NCBI GenBank assembly: GCA_003246795.1
Contig: QKCS01000249.1
Location: 1-6,569 of the forward strand
Length of the DNA stretch: 6,569 nt
From: Alphaproteobacteria bacterium
GTDB taxonomy: Bacteria; Pseudomonadota; Alphaproteobacteria; Micropepsales; Micropepsaceae
Direction: 5' to 3'
A program made the translations under genes and the position numbers. The notes beneath the pieces were generated by a model, which searched no databases, was not told the DNA's origin, and worked only from the letters and a program-made list of their open reading frames with translations. Shown here in pieces: positions 1-5,416 of this stretch. Position 1 is the first letter of the stretch. Every line of letters starts with the position of its first letter.

Positions 1-104
1 CGTTGAGCCTTCTTCCCGAAGAGCAGGCGATGTTCACGAAATCGGTCGACGCCGTCCGCTGCCTGATCGACGCCTGCAAGAAACTCGAGCCGAAGCTCGG
101 TTGA
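1..104 (+). CDS. mdh: Malate dehydrogenase, C-terminal end (5' truncated by window)
   Basis: Only the last 33 codons are present. The first complete codon is at 3 and the TGA stop is at 102-104. The peptide begins LSLLPEEQAMFTKSVDAVRC and ends in DACKKLEPKLG. A segment like 'EExxMFxKSVxAVxxLxxACKK' close to the C-terminus is typical of the LDH-like malate dehydrogenases of alphaproteobacteria. Those enzymes interconvert malate and oxaloacetate with NAD in the cytosolic TCA cycle. The call rests on this short tail plus the presence of sucC about 5.3 kb downstream, since mdh and sucC are normal neighbours in this class. The active site and NAD-binding Rossmann fold lie outside the window. No hairpin separates it from the next gene, so read-through into the acetyltransferase is possible. 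Confidence 0.75.
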   Translation, partial: LSLLPEEQAMFTKSVDAVRCLIDACKKLEPKLG

Positions 105-129
105 TGACATCGGGCGTGGGAAGGGCGTC

Positions 130-675
130 GTGAATATTCCCACGCTCACCGCAGACCGCTTCGTCTTGCGCGCGTTTCGCGAAAGCGACGTGCCGGCGCT
201 CACCGCCCTCCACAGCGATCCCGAGGTTATGCGCTACCTGAGGGCCGACGGCGCGCCGGAAACGCGGCCGCGTCAAGCGTGGGACTACCTCGCCATCATG
301 ATGGGCCATTGGACGCTGAAGGGTTACGGCAAATGGGCGATGGCCGATCGTGCGACCGACGAACTGATCGGCCGCGTCGGCTACTTCCATCCGCCTTACG
401 AATGGCCGGGCCTTGAGCTCGGCTGGACGATCGCCCGCAGGCTTTGGGGCAAAGGCTACGCCACGGAAGCTGCGCAGCTGGCGCTCGACTGGGGGTTCGA
501 GAACCTCGACGTTGATGAAATCATCAGCGCGATCATCCCCGGTAACGACGCATCGGTTCGCGTCGCGGAACGCATCGGCGAGCGCTATGCACGCGACGCC
601 GAGATGCACGGCGTGACCTGCCGCGTTTACGCTATCACGCGTGACGAATGGCACGCTCGGCGCGCGCGCACTTGA
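130..675 (+). CDS. GNAT family N-acetyltransferase (RimJ/RimL-like)
   Basis: This 181-residue protein should transfer an acetyl group from acetyl-CoA to an amine; the acceptor cannot be predicted. The N-terminus (TADRFVLRAFRESDVPAL, residues 7-24) is the usual start of the Acetyltransf_3 group. The acetyl-CoA pyrophosphate-binding motif A is RLWGKGYA at 104-111, fitting R/QxxGxG/A, followed by the helix TEAAQLALDWGF. The later NDASVRVAERIG (139-150) is the conserved Asn-containing motif B region. Length is normal for the family. The start is GTG at 130: there is no in-frame ATG upstream, and a purine-rich GGAAGGG lies at 119-125. It begins 25 bp after the mdh stop with no visible terminator. 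Its function in a metabolic cluster is unknown; it could modify a protein N-terminus, a small molecule or an antibiotic. Confidence 0.88.
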   Translation: MNIPTLTADRFVLRAFRESDVPALTALHSDPEVMRYLRADGAPETRPRQAWDYLAIMMGHWTLKGYGKWAMADRATDELIGRVGYFHPPYEWPGLELGWTIARRLWGKGYATEAAQLALDWGFENLDVDEIISAIIPGNDASVRVAERIGERYARDAEMHGVTCRVYAITRDEWHARRART

Positions 676-726
676 TTTGCGGCCCGTGGCGGGGTCCGAT
701 AGGACAAAGCGACAAACGGAAACGCC

Positions 727-1926
727 ATGGACTTGGCCCTCTCCCCCGCCGACGAAGCCTTTCGTTCCGAAGTGCGCCGCTTCCTCGACGAAAAACTGAC
801 GCCCGACTTGCGCGACGCGGGCAAGAAGACGGGTGGCGTGCTCACCGATCCGCCGGCGACGGCGAAGTGGCACAAGGCGCTTTACGAAAAAGGATGGATC
901 GCGCCCGCCTGGCCGAAGGAGTACGGCGGCCCCGGTTGGACCGAGATGCAGCGCTACGTCTTCTCGTCCGAATGCGCGAGCGCGCACGCGCCGATCCTCG
1001 CGAATTTCGGCACGCGCATGTGCGGCCCCGTTCTCATGCGTTTCGGCACGCTGGAGCAAAAGGCGTTCTATCTGCCGCGCATTCTGTCGGGCGAAGACTA
1101 TTGGTGTCAGGGCTATTCCGAGCCGGGCTCCGGCTCCGACCTTGCCTCGCTGCAATTGAAGGCAGTCCGCGACGGCGACCATTACGTTCTGAACGGCACG
1201 AAGATCTGGACGACGCACGCCCACTTCGCGAACCGCATGTTCTGCCTCGTGCGTACCTCGTCGGCCGGCAAGCGGCAGGAAGGCATCACCTTCCTCTTGC
1301 TCGAAACGAAAACACCGGGATTCTCGGTTCAACCGATCATCACGCTCGCGGGCGACCACGAAGTGAACCAGTGCTTCTTCGACAACGTCCGCGTGCCGGT
1401 GGCCAATCGCGTCGGCGAGGAAGGGCAGGGTTGGACGATCGCGAAATACCTGCTCGAGTTCGAACGCGGCAACGCGTACGCGGCGGCGCTTCAGGCGAAA
1501 TTCGCCGCCGTACGACATGCTGCCCGCATCGAGCGCAATGACGGCACGGCCCTGGCCGACGATCCCGAGTTCAAGCGTAAGCTCGCCGAGACCGACATTG
1601 AGCTTCAGGGCCTCATGGTCACCGAGCACCGCGTGATGTCGCAACTCGCCCAAGGCCAAAACCCAGGCCCCGCCTCCTCGCTCTTGAAGGCGCGCGGCAC
1701 GGAGATGTCGCAACGCATCACCGAACTTGGCATCGAGGCGCTCTCCTTTTATGTCGCGCCCTTCGAACCCGAGGCGAGGCTGCAAGGTGCGAACGTGGCG
1801 CCGGTCGTGCCTGAGCACGGCCTCGTGTTCATGCCGCAATATCTGAACACGCGGGCCGCCACGATCTATGGCGGCTCGTCCGAGGTTCAGCGCAACATCA
1901 TGTCGAAGCTGATTCTGGGCTTCTAG
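727..1926 (+). CDS. Acyl-CoA dehydrogenase, PimC/FadE-like, with alternative catalytic Glu position
   Basis: This 399-residue flavoprotein is the normal length for the family and should carry out alpha,beta-dehydrogenation of an acyl-CoA using FAD, passing electrons to ETF. Residues 1-120 are the helical N-terminal domain. GYSEPGSGSDLAS (129-141) is family signature 1, and KIWTTHAHFAN (from about 159) continues the beta domain. The C-terminal helical domain ends TIYGGSSEVQRNIMSKLILGF. In medium-chain enzymes the catalytic Glu376 sits in 'YEGT'; here the motif is 'YGGS', so that Glu is Gly. FERG at 245-248 places E246-R247 where MCAD has T255-R256, the position of the catalytic Glu in isovaleryl- and long-chain enzymes. 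Overall it resembles the large subunit of pimeloyl-CoA dehydrogenase (PimC), which works with a second subunit; no such partner is present here. Substrate is unknown. The gene is probably cotranscribed with the SRPBCC gene 7 bp downstream. Confidence 0.93.
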   Translation: MDLALSPADEAFRSEVRRFLDEKLTPDLRDAGKKTGGVLTDPPATAKWHKALYEKGWIAPAWPKEYGGPGWTEMQRYVFSSECASAHAPILANFGTRMCGPVLMRFGTLEQKAFYLPRILSGEDYWCQGYSEPGSGSDLASLQLKAVRDGDHYVLNGTKIWTTHAHFANRMFCLVRTSSAGKRQEGITFLLLETKTPGFSVQPIITLAGDHEVNQCFFDNVRVPVANRVGEEGQGWTIAKYLLEFERGNAYAAALQAKFAAVRHAARIERNDGTALADDPEFKRKLAETDIELQGLMVTEHRVMSQLAQGQNPGPASSLLKARGTEMSQRITELGIEALSFYVAPFEPEARLQGANVAPVVPEHGLVFMPQYLNTRAATIYGGSSEVQRNIMSKLILGF

Positions 1927-1933
1927 GAACCGC

Positions 1934-2395
1934 ATGTCGTCGACGCGCAGCCAATGGCACGAGATCGAGCTTCCGGCGAAGCCGGAAGGCGTCTTCAACC
2001 TGTTGCTCGCGCCGAAGCTCATTCGCGGCCGCTGGAACAACCAGGGCGCCATCATCACCGAGCTCGAAGGCGCCTGGGTGCTGGCCTGGGGCGAACGCGA
2101 GAACGATCCCGATTACGTGGGGGGCGCGCGCATCAAGTCGTTTCAGGCGCCAAGCCGCGTGATCCTCGCCTTCGACTACTGCCGCTCGCGGACGGGCGTC
2201 ATTCCCTTTGGCGCCGGCATGACGGCGGAGTTCACGATCCAAAAGGCGTCGGGCGGCTCTGTCCTCCGTGTAACCCACGCGGGTTTCCCCTCGACCCCTC
2301 AAGCCGACCTCTTCTACGAGGCTTGCGGCCACGGCTGGCGCGCCGCGCTCCAAGGCATCGGCCTCGCACTCACGCCGGCGCCGTCGCGCCGTTAG
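1934..2395 (+). CDS. SRPBCC / AHSA1-like domain protein
   Basis: This is a small soluble protein of 153 residues. The pattern starts with a hydrophilic 'WHEIELPAKPEGVFNLLLAPKLI' segment, has central strands (GGARIKSFQAPSRVILAFDY, 63-82, then a strand at 97-104), and ends LRVTHAGFP...FYEACGHGWRAALQGI (111-142). That is the outline of the START/Bet v1-like (SRPBCC) fold and of the AHSA1 (Hsp90 ATPase activator homologue-like) group, whose C-terminal helix carries a conserved Gly-Trp. Such proteins bind hydrophobic ligands in a cavity; a specific ligand cannot be read here. The length is typical. A Shine-Dalgarno AGGA (1925-1928) overlaps the stop codon of the acyl-CoA dehydrogenase, pointing to coupled translation and a shared role. 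Its last bases overlap the end of the opposing crotonase gene. Confidence 0.75.
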   Translation: MSSTRSQWHEIELPAKPEGVFNLLLAPKLIRGRWNNQGAIITELEGAWVLAWGERENDPDYVGGARIKSFQAPSRVILAFDYCRSRTGVIPFGAGMTAEFTIQKASGGSVLRVTHAGFPSTPQADLFYEACGHGWRAALQGIGLALTPAPSRR

Positions 2396-3201
2396 CGTCC
2401 TTCGAACTTCGGCTCTCGCTTTTCGAAGAAGGCCCTCACGCCCTCGCGCACGTCCTGCGCCGGGTTCGACACCATCACAGACAACGCCGCATCGCCGAGC
2501 GATTGGTCGAGCGTGAGGTTGAGCCCGCGCATCATCATCGCCTTCGCGAGCCTGACGGCGAGCGGCGCCTTCGCGGCGAGCGCCTGCGCGAACGCCATCG
2601 TGCGCGCCTCGAGTTCGCCGGCGGGCACGACCTCGGTTACGAGGCCGAGCTCGCGCGCCGTCTTCGCATCGTAGACTTCGGCCAGCATCGTCATCTTCAG
2701 TGCGCGGTCGAGCCCCATCGCGCGCGGAAACAGCCACGCCCCGCCTTCGTCGGGCAGCAGCCCGAACTTGCCCGACGTGTCGCCCAGCCGCGCCGTGTCG
2801 GCCGCGATCCGGAAATCGCAGCTGAGCGCGAGCGTCAGCCCGCCCGCGACCGCCGGCCCGTTGATCGCGGCGATCACCGGCTTGTCGAGCTTGTGCAGCG
2901 CATGGATCACTCGATGCATCCCGTCGCGCATCTCGCGCGCATGCGAAAGCTGCGTCTTCATCAGATCGCCGTGCGCCTCGTCCGCGCCGGATATGTCGCC
3001 GCCCGCGCAGAAGCCGCGGCCTTCGCCCGTCACGATCAAGACGCGCAGCCCGTCGTCCCGCAGATAGGTTTCGAGAACGCGCACCAGCTCGTCGCACATC
3101 CGCGTCGTGTAGGCGTTCATCTGCTTGGGCCGCGCCAGCGTGATCCGTCCGATCGTGGGCTCAACCCGTTCGAACCGAATGTCCCGAAATTCTTCGCCCA
3201 T
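2392..3201 (-). CDS. Enoyl-CoA hydratase/isomerase family protein (crotonase fold, PaaG-like active site)
   Basis: This 269-residue protein is the standard crotonase length and acts on CoA thioesters in the cytosol. The oxyanion-hole motif RGFCAGGDI is at 62-70, and the second half of the hole is in INGPAVAGGLTLALSCDFRIAA (113-134). By alignment by eye, rat enoyl-CoA hydratase Glu144 falls on T123 and Glu164 on S143, so neither catalytic Glu is present. Instead GLLPDEGGAWLFPRAMG (147-163) has D151 where the isomerase PaaG has its Asp (LGLIPDCGG). It could be an isomerase, a hydrolase or a hydratase with altered chemistry. The start is ATG, preceded by a strong GAGGAGG ribosome site (3208-3214 on the complement, 6-nt spacing). 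It is divergent from the second crotonase and converges on the SRPBCC gene, sharing 4 bp at the stops. Confidence 0.92.
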   Translation of the reverse strand: MGEEFRDIRFERVEPTIGRITLARPKQMNAYTTRMCDELVRVLETYLRDDGLRVLIVTGEGRGFCAGGDISGADEAHGDLMKTQLSHAREMRDGMHRVIHALHKLDKPVIAAINGPAVAGGLTLALSCDFRIAADTARLGDTSGKFGLLPDEGGAWLFPRAMGLDRALKMTMLAEVYDAKTARELGLVTEVVPAGELEARTMAFAQALAAKAPLAVRLAKAMMMRGLNLTLDQSLGDAALSVMVSNPAQDVREGVRAFFEKREPKFEGR

Positions 3202-3207
3202 TGCGCG

Positions 3208-3214
3208 CCTCCTC
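3208..3214 (-). promoter_or_regulatory. Strong Shine-Dalgarno of the minus-strand crotonase
   Basis: The complement reads GAGGAGG, 6 nt before the ATG at 3201-3199. This fixes the start of the minus-strand crotonase. Confidence 0.8.
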
Positions 3215-3248
3215 GATTGTGCGCTTAGCTTGAACCCATAACGATATC

Positions 3249-3254
3249 GGAGGA
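3249..3254 (+). promoter_or_regulatory. Strong Shine-Dalgarno of the plus-strand crotonase
   Basis: GGAGGA sits 6 nt before the ATG at 3261 and fixes that start. It mirrors the equally strong site on the opposite strand of the same short gap. Confidence 0.8.
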
Positions 3255-3260
3255 AGCGTC

Positions 3261-4106
3261 ATGTCGGCATACGAAGACATTCTCTACGAGGTGAAGGACC
3301 GCATCGCTCTCATCACCTTGAACCGCCCTGAGAAACTCAACGCCTGGACCGCCGCCATGCAGGCGAGCGTGAAGCGCGCCGTCGTCGACGCCGCGAAGGA
3401 CGACAACGTCCGCGTCATCGTCATCACGGGCGCCGGCCGCGGCTTCTGCGCCGGCGCCGACATGGGCAACCTCCAGCAGATCCGCCCCGGCAAGTGGAAC
3501 GAGCGCGAACTCGCCCGCGCCGATCAAGACGTCGAAATCCCGAAATCGAATTTGGGCCCCGACGTCAGCGCCGAGTACGGCGGTCGGTTCGGCTATCTGA
3601 TGTCGATCCGCAAACCCGTCATCGCCGCGATCAACGGGCCGTGCGCCGGCATCGGCCTTGTTTTCACGCTCTATTGCGATCTGCGCTTCGCGGGTTCGGA
3701 CGCGAAGTTCACGACCGCCTTCGCTCAGCGCGGCCTGATCGCCGAGCACGGCATCTCCTGGCTCTTGCCGCGCATCACCGGAACGTCGAACGCGCTCGAC
3801 CTTCTTTTCTCGGCTCGGAAATTTGGCGCCGAGGAGGCGCAGCGCGTGGGCCTCGTCAACCGCACCTTCCAACAGGACACGTTCATGGCGAACGTCCTGG
3901 AGTACGCGCGCCTCCTCGCCGATACCGTCAGTCCGCGCGCGATGGCGGTGATGAAGGCGCAAGTCTGGAAAGCGCTCTATCAGGATCTGAACGACGCCGT
4001 CGCGATCGGCGACGCCGAGATGCAAAAGAGCTTCGCGACGGAAGACTTCAAGGAAGGCGTTGCGCACTTCGTGGAGAAACGCGCCGCGCGATTCACCGGA
4101 CGGTAG
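3261..4106 (+). CDS. Enoyl-CoA hydratase-related protein (crotonase fold, 'AEHG' active-site variant)
   Basis: This 281-residue crotonase is slightly longer than usual because of an insert around residues 70-105 (QQIRPGKWNERELARADQ and on), after the first oxyanion motif. That motif is RGFCAGADMGN at 60-70; the second is INGPCAGIGLVFTLYCDLRFAG at 124-145. The rat hydratase Glu144 position holds V134 and the Glu164 position a non-acidic residue, about F154. GLIAEHGISWLLPRITG (158-174) places E162 where the minus-strand paralogue has D151 and PaaG has its Asp. The chemistry is probably acid/base at that single Glu; hydratase activity should not be assumed. The C-terminal TEDFKEGVAHFVEKRAARFTG (260-280) is the usual trimer-forming end. 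The neighbours imply a role in the same acyl-CoA route, but the divergent orientation may allow separate control. Confidence 0.92.
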   Translation: MSAYEDILYEVKDRIALITLNRPEKLNAWTAAMQASVKRAVVDAAKDDNVRVIVITGAGRGFCAGADMGNLQQIRPGKWNERELARADQDVEIPKSNLGPDVSAEYGGRFGYLMSIRKPVIAAINGPCAGIGLVFTLYCDLRFAGSDAKFTTAFAQRGLIAEHGISWLLPRITGTSNALDLLFSARKFGAEEAQRVGLVNRTFQQDTFMANVLEYARLLADTVSPRAMAVMKAQVWKALYQDLNDAVAIGDAEMQKSFATEDFKEGVAHFVEKRAARFTGR

Positions 4107-4111
4107 TGGGC

Positions 4112-4127
4112 GGGCGAAGCTTCGCCC
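4112..4127 (+). repeat. 16-bp perfect palindrome after crotonase gene (possible weak terminator)
   Basis: GGGCGAAGCTTCGCCC is a perfect inverted repeat starting 5 bp after the crotonase stop. As RNA it would fold into a six-pair stem with an AGCU loop. A pyrimidine-rich stretch (CCTTCTTTC) follows about 10 nt later, too far away for a classical intrinsic terminator. Because it reads the same on both strands, it could equally be a protein-binding site. Confidence 0.35.
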
Positions 4128-4197
4128 CAATCCCGTCCTTCTTTCGCCACAATGAAGCGGCGGCATGGTCAATTGCGAAACAGGGGAGCGCTTCGCA

Positions 4198-4581
4198 ATG
4201 ACCTGGCTCTTGTTTTTGATCTTCCTCGGCTACTACGGCTACCAGAAATATGTCGCCGGCGTCGCACCCGGCGCGATCGATCAGTCTTACGTGATGAACG
4301 CCTTGCTTGTTCTGTCGCTGACAGCGATCGGACCGTTCTTCGTCTCGTATGTGATCACGCGTGCGACGCAGATCTCGGGCCGCGTGCCGGGCGTTTTGAT
4401 CGCGTTCGTGTCGGCGATCGGCTTGTCTGTCTTCGGCTACTGGGTCGTGTGGAAGTATTTCGGCGGCGTCGCCGATCTCAGGATGCCCGTCGAACAGGCG
4501 TTGCGGCTCGGCCTCATCCCGGGCGTCGTCATGGGAGCGATCCTGGCCTTGGACAGCATGTTCCGCCGCCGCGGCGCATGA
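4198..4581 (+). CDS. Small multi-span membrane protein, unknown function
   Basis: I do not recognise this family. From the ATG at 4198 it is 127 residues with about four hydrophobic stretches: 2-19 (WLLFLIFLGYYGYQKYVA), 31-53, 64-85 and 102-118. It ends in a basic tail, MFRRRGA, expected to stay cytoplasmic. There is no signal-peptidase site and no catalytic motif. I chose the start at 4198 because GGGGAG (4183-4188) precedes it by 9 nt and the protein then begins directly with a membrane segment. An in-frame ATG at 4165 would add 11 polar residues but lacks a ribosome site. It follows the crotonase by 91 bp with a palindrome between, so it may be a separate unit. An inner-membrane location is inferred from hydrophobicity only. 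Confidence 0.72.
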   Translation: MTWLLFLIFLGYYGYQKYVAGVAPGAIDQSYVMNALLVLSLTAIGPFFVSYVITRATQISGRVPGVLIAFVSAIGLSVFGYWVVWKYFGGVADLRMPVEQALRLGLIPGVVMGAILALDSMFRRRGA

Positions 4582-4602
4582 ACGAACCCTCTTAAGTTGT
4601 GT

Positions 4603-4635
4603 TGGCCGTCACGGAGTGGCGCTTCGTGACGGCCA
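4603..4635 (+). terminator. 33-nt strong hairpin between membrane-protein genes (terminator-like, no U tract)
   Basis: TGGCCGTCACG (4603-4613) is perfectly complementary to CGTGACGGCCA (4625-4635). The inner GAGT/GCTT extends the stem to 15 pairs, including two G-U wobbles, around a GGC loop (4618-4620). A mini-hairpin GGC-GAAAA-GCC follows at 4636-4646. It begins 22 bp after a stop codon, which suits a 3'-end or RNA-stabilising structure, but there is no T run, so canonical Rho-independent termination is not shown. The wobbles pair only in plus-strand RNA (A-C mismatches on the other strand), which favours transcription from the + strand. Confidence 0.45.
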
Positions 4636-4715
4636 GGCGAAAAGCCGTTCATCGGGCGTACAGTCGGGTGAGCCTCGAATGGCGGCCCTGTTGGCCTTGA
4701 TGGATGGAGAGAACA

Positions 4716-5267
4716 ATGTCGGAGCGGAAATCGTCTTCGCGCTGGCGCCACTTTCTTTTGATGCTGCCCTTCTTTTTCGTCGGCGTCGCAATCCCTGTCT
4801 ACTTCTTCGGCTTTTCGGGCGACGGCCCGCCCCAAATGGTCAGCGAGTACACGCCGCGCGACTACGCGCCGGACGGCTATTCGAGTGGCGATCGAGGCTT
4901 TCGCCGCGATCGTTCCAGTCGCTTCGGCATCGTGAGCTTGGTGCGCCGGATGTTCGAGGATCCGATCGCCGCCTTCGGCTCGCCGCGCTCCTCACTCGGC
5001 GCAAAGCTCGTCATCCTGGCCGTCGTGTTCGGCGCTGGATACCTCTTGTTGCGGTTCATTCTGTCGTTCGCCGGTGCTGTCGTGGGCTTCTTTGTGCACA
5101 AGGCCGCCGGACCGATGTTTATGGGTTTCCTGGCCGTCGGCTCGACCTGGGGCATCCATGAGACCGTTGCACAACAATTCGGCATGACATGGGCGGCCGC
5201 GACCGTCTCGATCACGGCGGCCATCGCAACGCTCTTCACGTTGGCGGGATTCCGCATCCGCGGTTGA
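4716..5267 (+). CDS. Membrane protein with N-terminal anchor and C-terminal multi-span region, unknown function
   Basis: This 183-residue protein is unfamiliar to me. A basic N-terminus (SERKSSSRWRH) precedes hydrophobic segment 12-33 (HFLLMLPFFFVGVAIPVYFFGF). A polar, charged and probably extra-membrane stretch follows at 34-94, rich in Tyr, Asp, Arg and Ser (for example RDYAPDGYSSGDRGFRRDRSSRF). The rest, 97-178, holds about three further hydrophobic segments (97-127, 133-148, 158-178), and the protein ends GFRIRG. No enzymatic motif is visible. The start at 4716 is preferred because GGAG at 4706-4709 sits 6 nt upstream; an in-frame ATG at 4704 would add four residues but has a poorer ribosome site. 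Its first segment could be an uncleaved anchor. It sits on the same strand as sucC but is separated by a 165-bp leader with its own candidate promoter. Confidence 0.7.
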   Translation: MSERKSSSRWRHFLLMLPFFFVGVAIPVYFFGFSGDGPPQMVSEYTPRDYAPDGYSSGDRGFRRDRSSRFGIVSLVRRMFEDPIAAFGSPRSSLGAKLVILAVVFGAGYLLLRFILSFAGAVVGFFVHKAAGPMFMGFLAVGSTWGIHETVAQQFGMTWAAATVSITAAIATLFTLAGFRIRG

Positions 5268-5275
5268 TCGCCGCA

Positions 5276-5300
5276 AACGGCCACTTTTTTGCAGGCCGTT
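5276..5300 (+). repeat. Inverted repeat with T6 in the loop, upstream of sucC
   Basis: AACGGCC (5276-5282) and GGCCGTT (5294-5300) form a perfect 7-bp stem with an 11-nt loop that includes six Ts (5285-5290). It starts 8 bp after the preceding stop codon. The T run lies in the loop, not after the stem, so it does not fit an ordinary terminator on either strand. Confidence 0.35.
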
Positions 5301-5304
5301 CCCG

Positions 5305-5333
5305 TTGCGGGATAGGAGGGCCGCCGCTATACC
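5305..5333 (+). promoter_or_regulatory. Candidate sigma-70-type promoter of sucC
   Basis: TTGCGG (5305-5310) and TATACC (5328-5333) are separated by exactly 17 bp and lie in the longest gene-free gap, about 100 bp upstream of the sucC start. TATACC is one of the few AT-rich hexamers in this gap. Transcription would begin near 5340 and give a leader of about 90 nt. This is a pattern match only. Confidence 0.35.
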
Positions 5334-5349
5334 AGCGAGCCCAAATCAC

Positions 5350-5366
5350 CCGCGCGTTTTGCGCGG
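5350..5366 (+). repeat. Leader hairpin 1 upstream of sucC
   Basis: CCGCGC (5350-5355) pairs with GCGCGG (5361-5366) across a GTTTT loop, a very GC-rich six-pair stem. It lies just downstream of the predicted transcription start of sucC. No long T run follows. Confidence 0.4.
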
Positions 5367-5401
5367 CCGCTCGAAAACGGCACGTCCGCATTCTGATCGG
5401 C

Positions 5402-5416
5402 GGGCGGTCCACGCCC
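5402..5416 (+). repeat. Leader hairpin 2 just before the sucC start
   Basis: GGGCG (5402-5406) pairs with CGCCC (5412-5416) across GTCCA, ending 16 nt before the ATG and 6 nt before the weak AGG ribosome site (5423-5425). It is a short stem that could arise by chance in GC-rich DNA. Confidence 0.25.

Larger units (their letters stand above)
3202..3260. promoter_or_regulatory. Divergent intergenic region between two crotonase genes
   Basis: This 59-bp gap separates the start codons of the two head-to-head crotonase genes and should carry control signals for both, unless one promoter lies within the opposing gene. Each edge is occupied by a strong ribosome site, leaving only about 34 bp (3215-3248) for promoters. 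That core is AT-richer than the surroundings (for example TTGAACCCATAACGATAT around 3230-3247). I could not assign a convincing -35/-10 pair or an operator palindrome on either strand. Confidence 0.5.

Noticed and set aside
677..705. Possible promoter TTGCGG, 17 bp, TAGGAC before the acyl-CoA dehydrogenase, with a GTCC-GATA-GGAC inverted repeat (694-705)
   Set aside because: The -10 match is poor and the 4-bp stem is easily expected by chance in a 51-bp GC-rich gap, so it is too weak to annotate.
34..2058. A 674-codon minus-strand open frame opposite the acetyltransferase and acyl-CoA dehydrogenase
   Set aside because: It is antisense to two clear family members. Its translation is low-complexity, Arg/Ala/Val/Glu-rich and motif-free, as expected from GC-rich codon bias.
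1898..3097. A 399-codon minus-strand frame overlapping the crotonase and the SRPBCC gene
   Set aside because: It is an out-of-frame shadow, nearly all Arg, Ala, Gly and Asp, with no ribosome site or motif.
1954..3228. A 424-codon plus-strand open frame across the SRPBCC gene and opposite the minus-strand crotonase
   Set aside because: It is Arg/Ala/His-rich with no domain pattern, and both overlapped genes have convincing family motifs.
3225..4172. A 315-codon minus-strand frame opposite the plus-strand crotonase
   Set aside because: It is antisense to a gene with intact crotonase motifs and has no recognisable domain.
4165..4197. Upstream in-frame ATG that would add 11 residues to the first membrane protein
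   Set aside because: No ribosome site precedes it, whereas the ATG at 4198 has GGGGAG 9 nt upstream and starts directly with a membrane segment.
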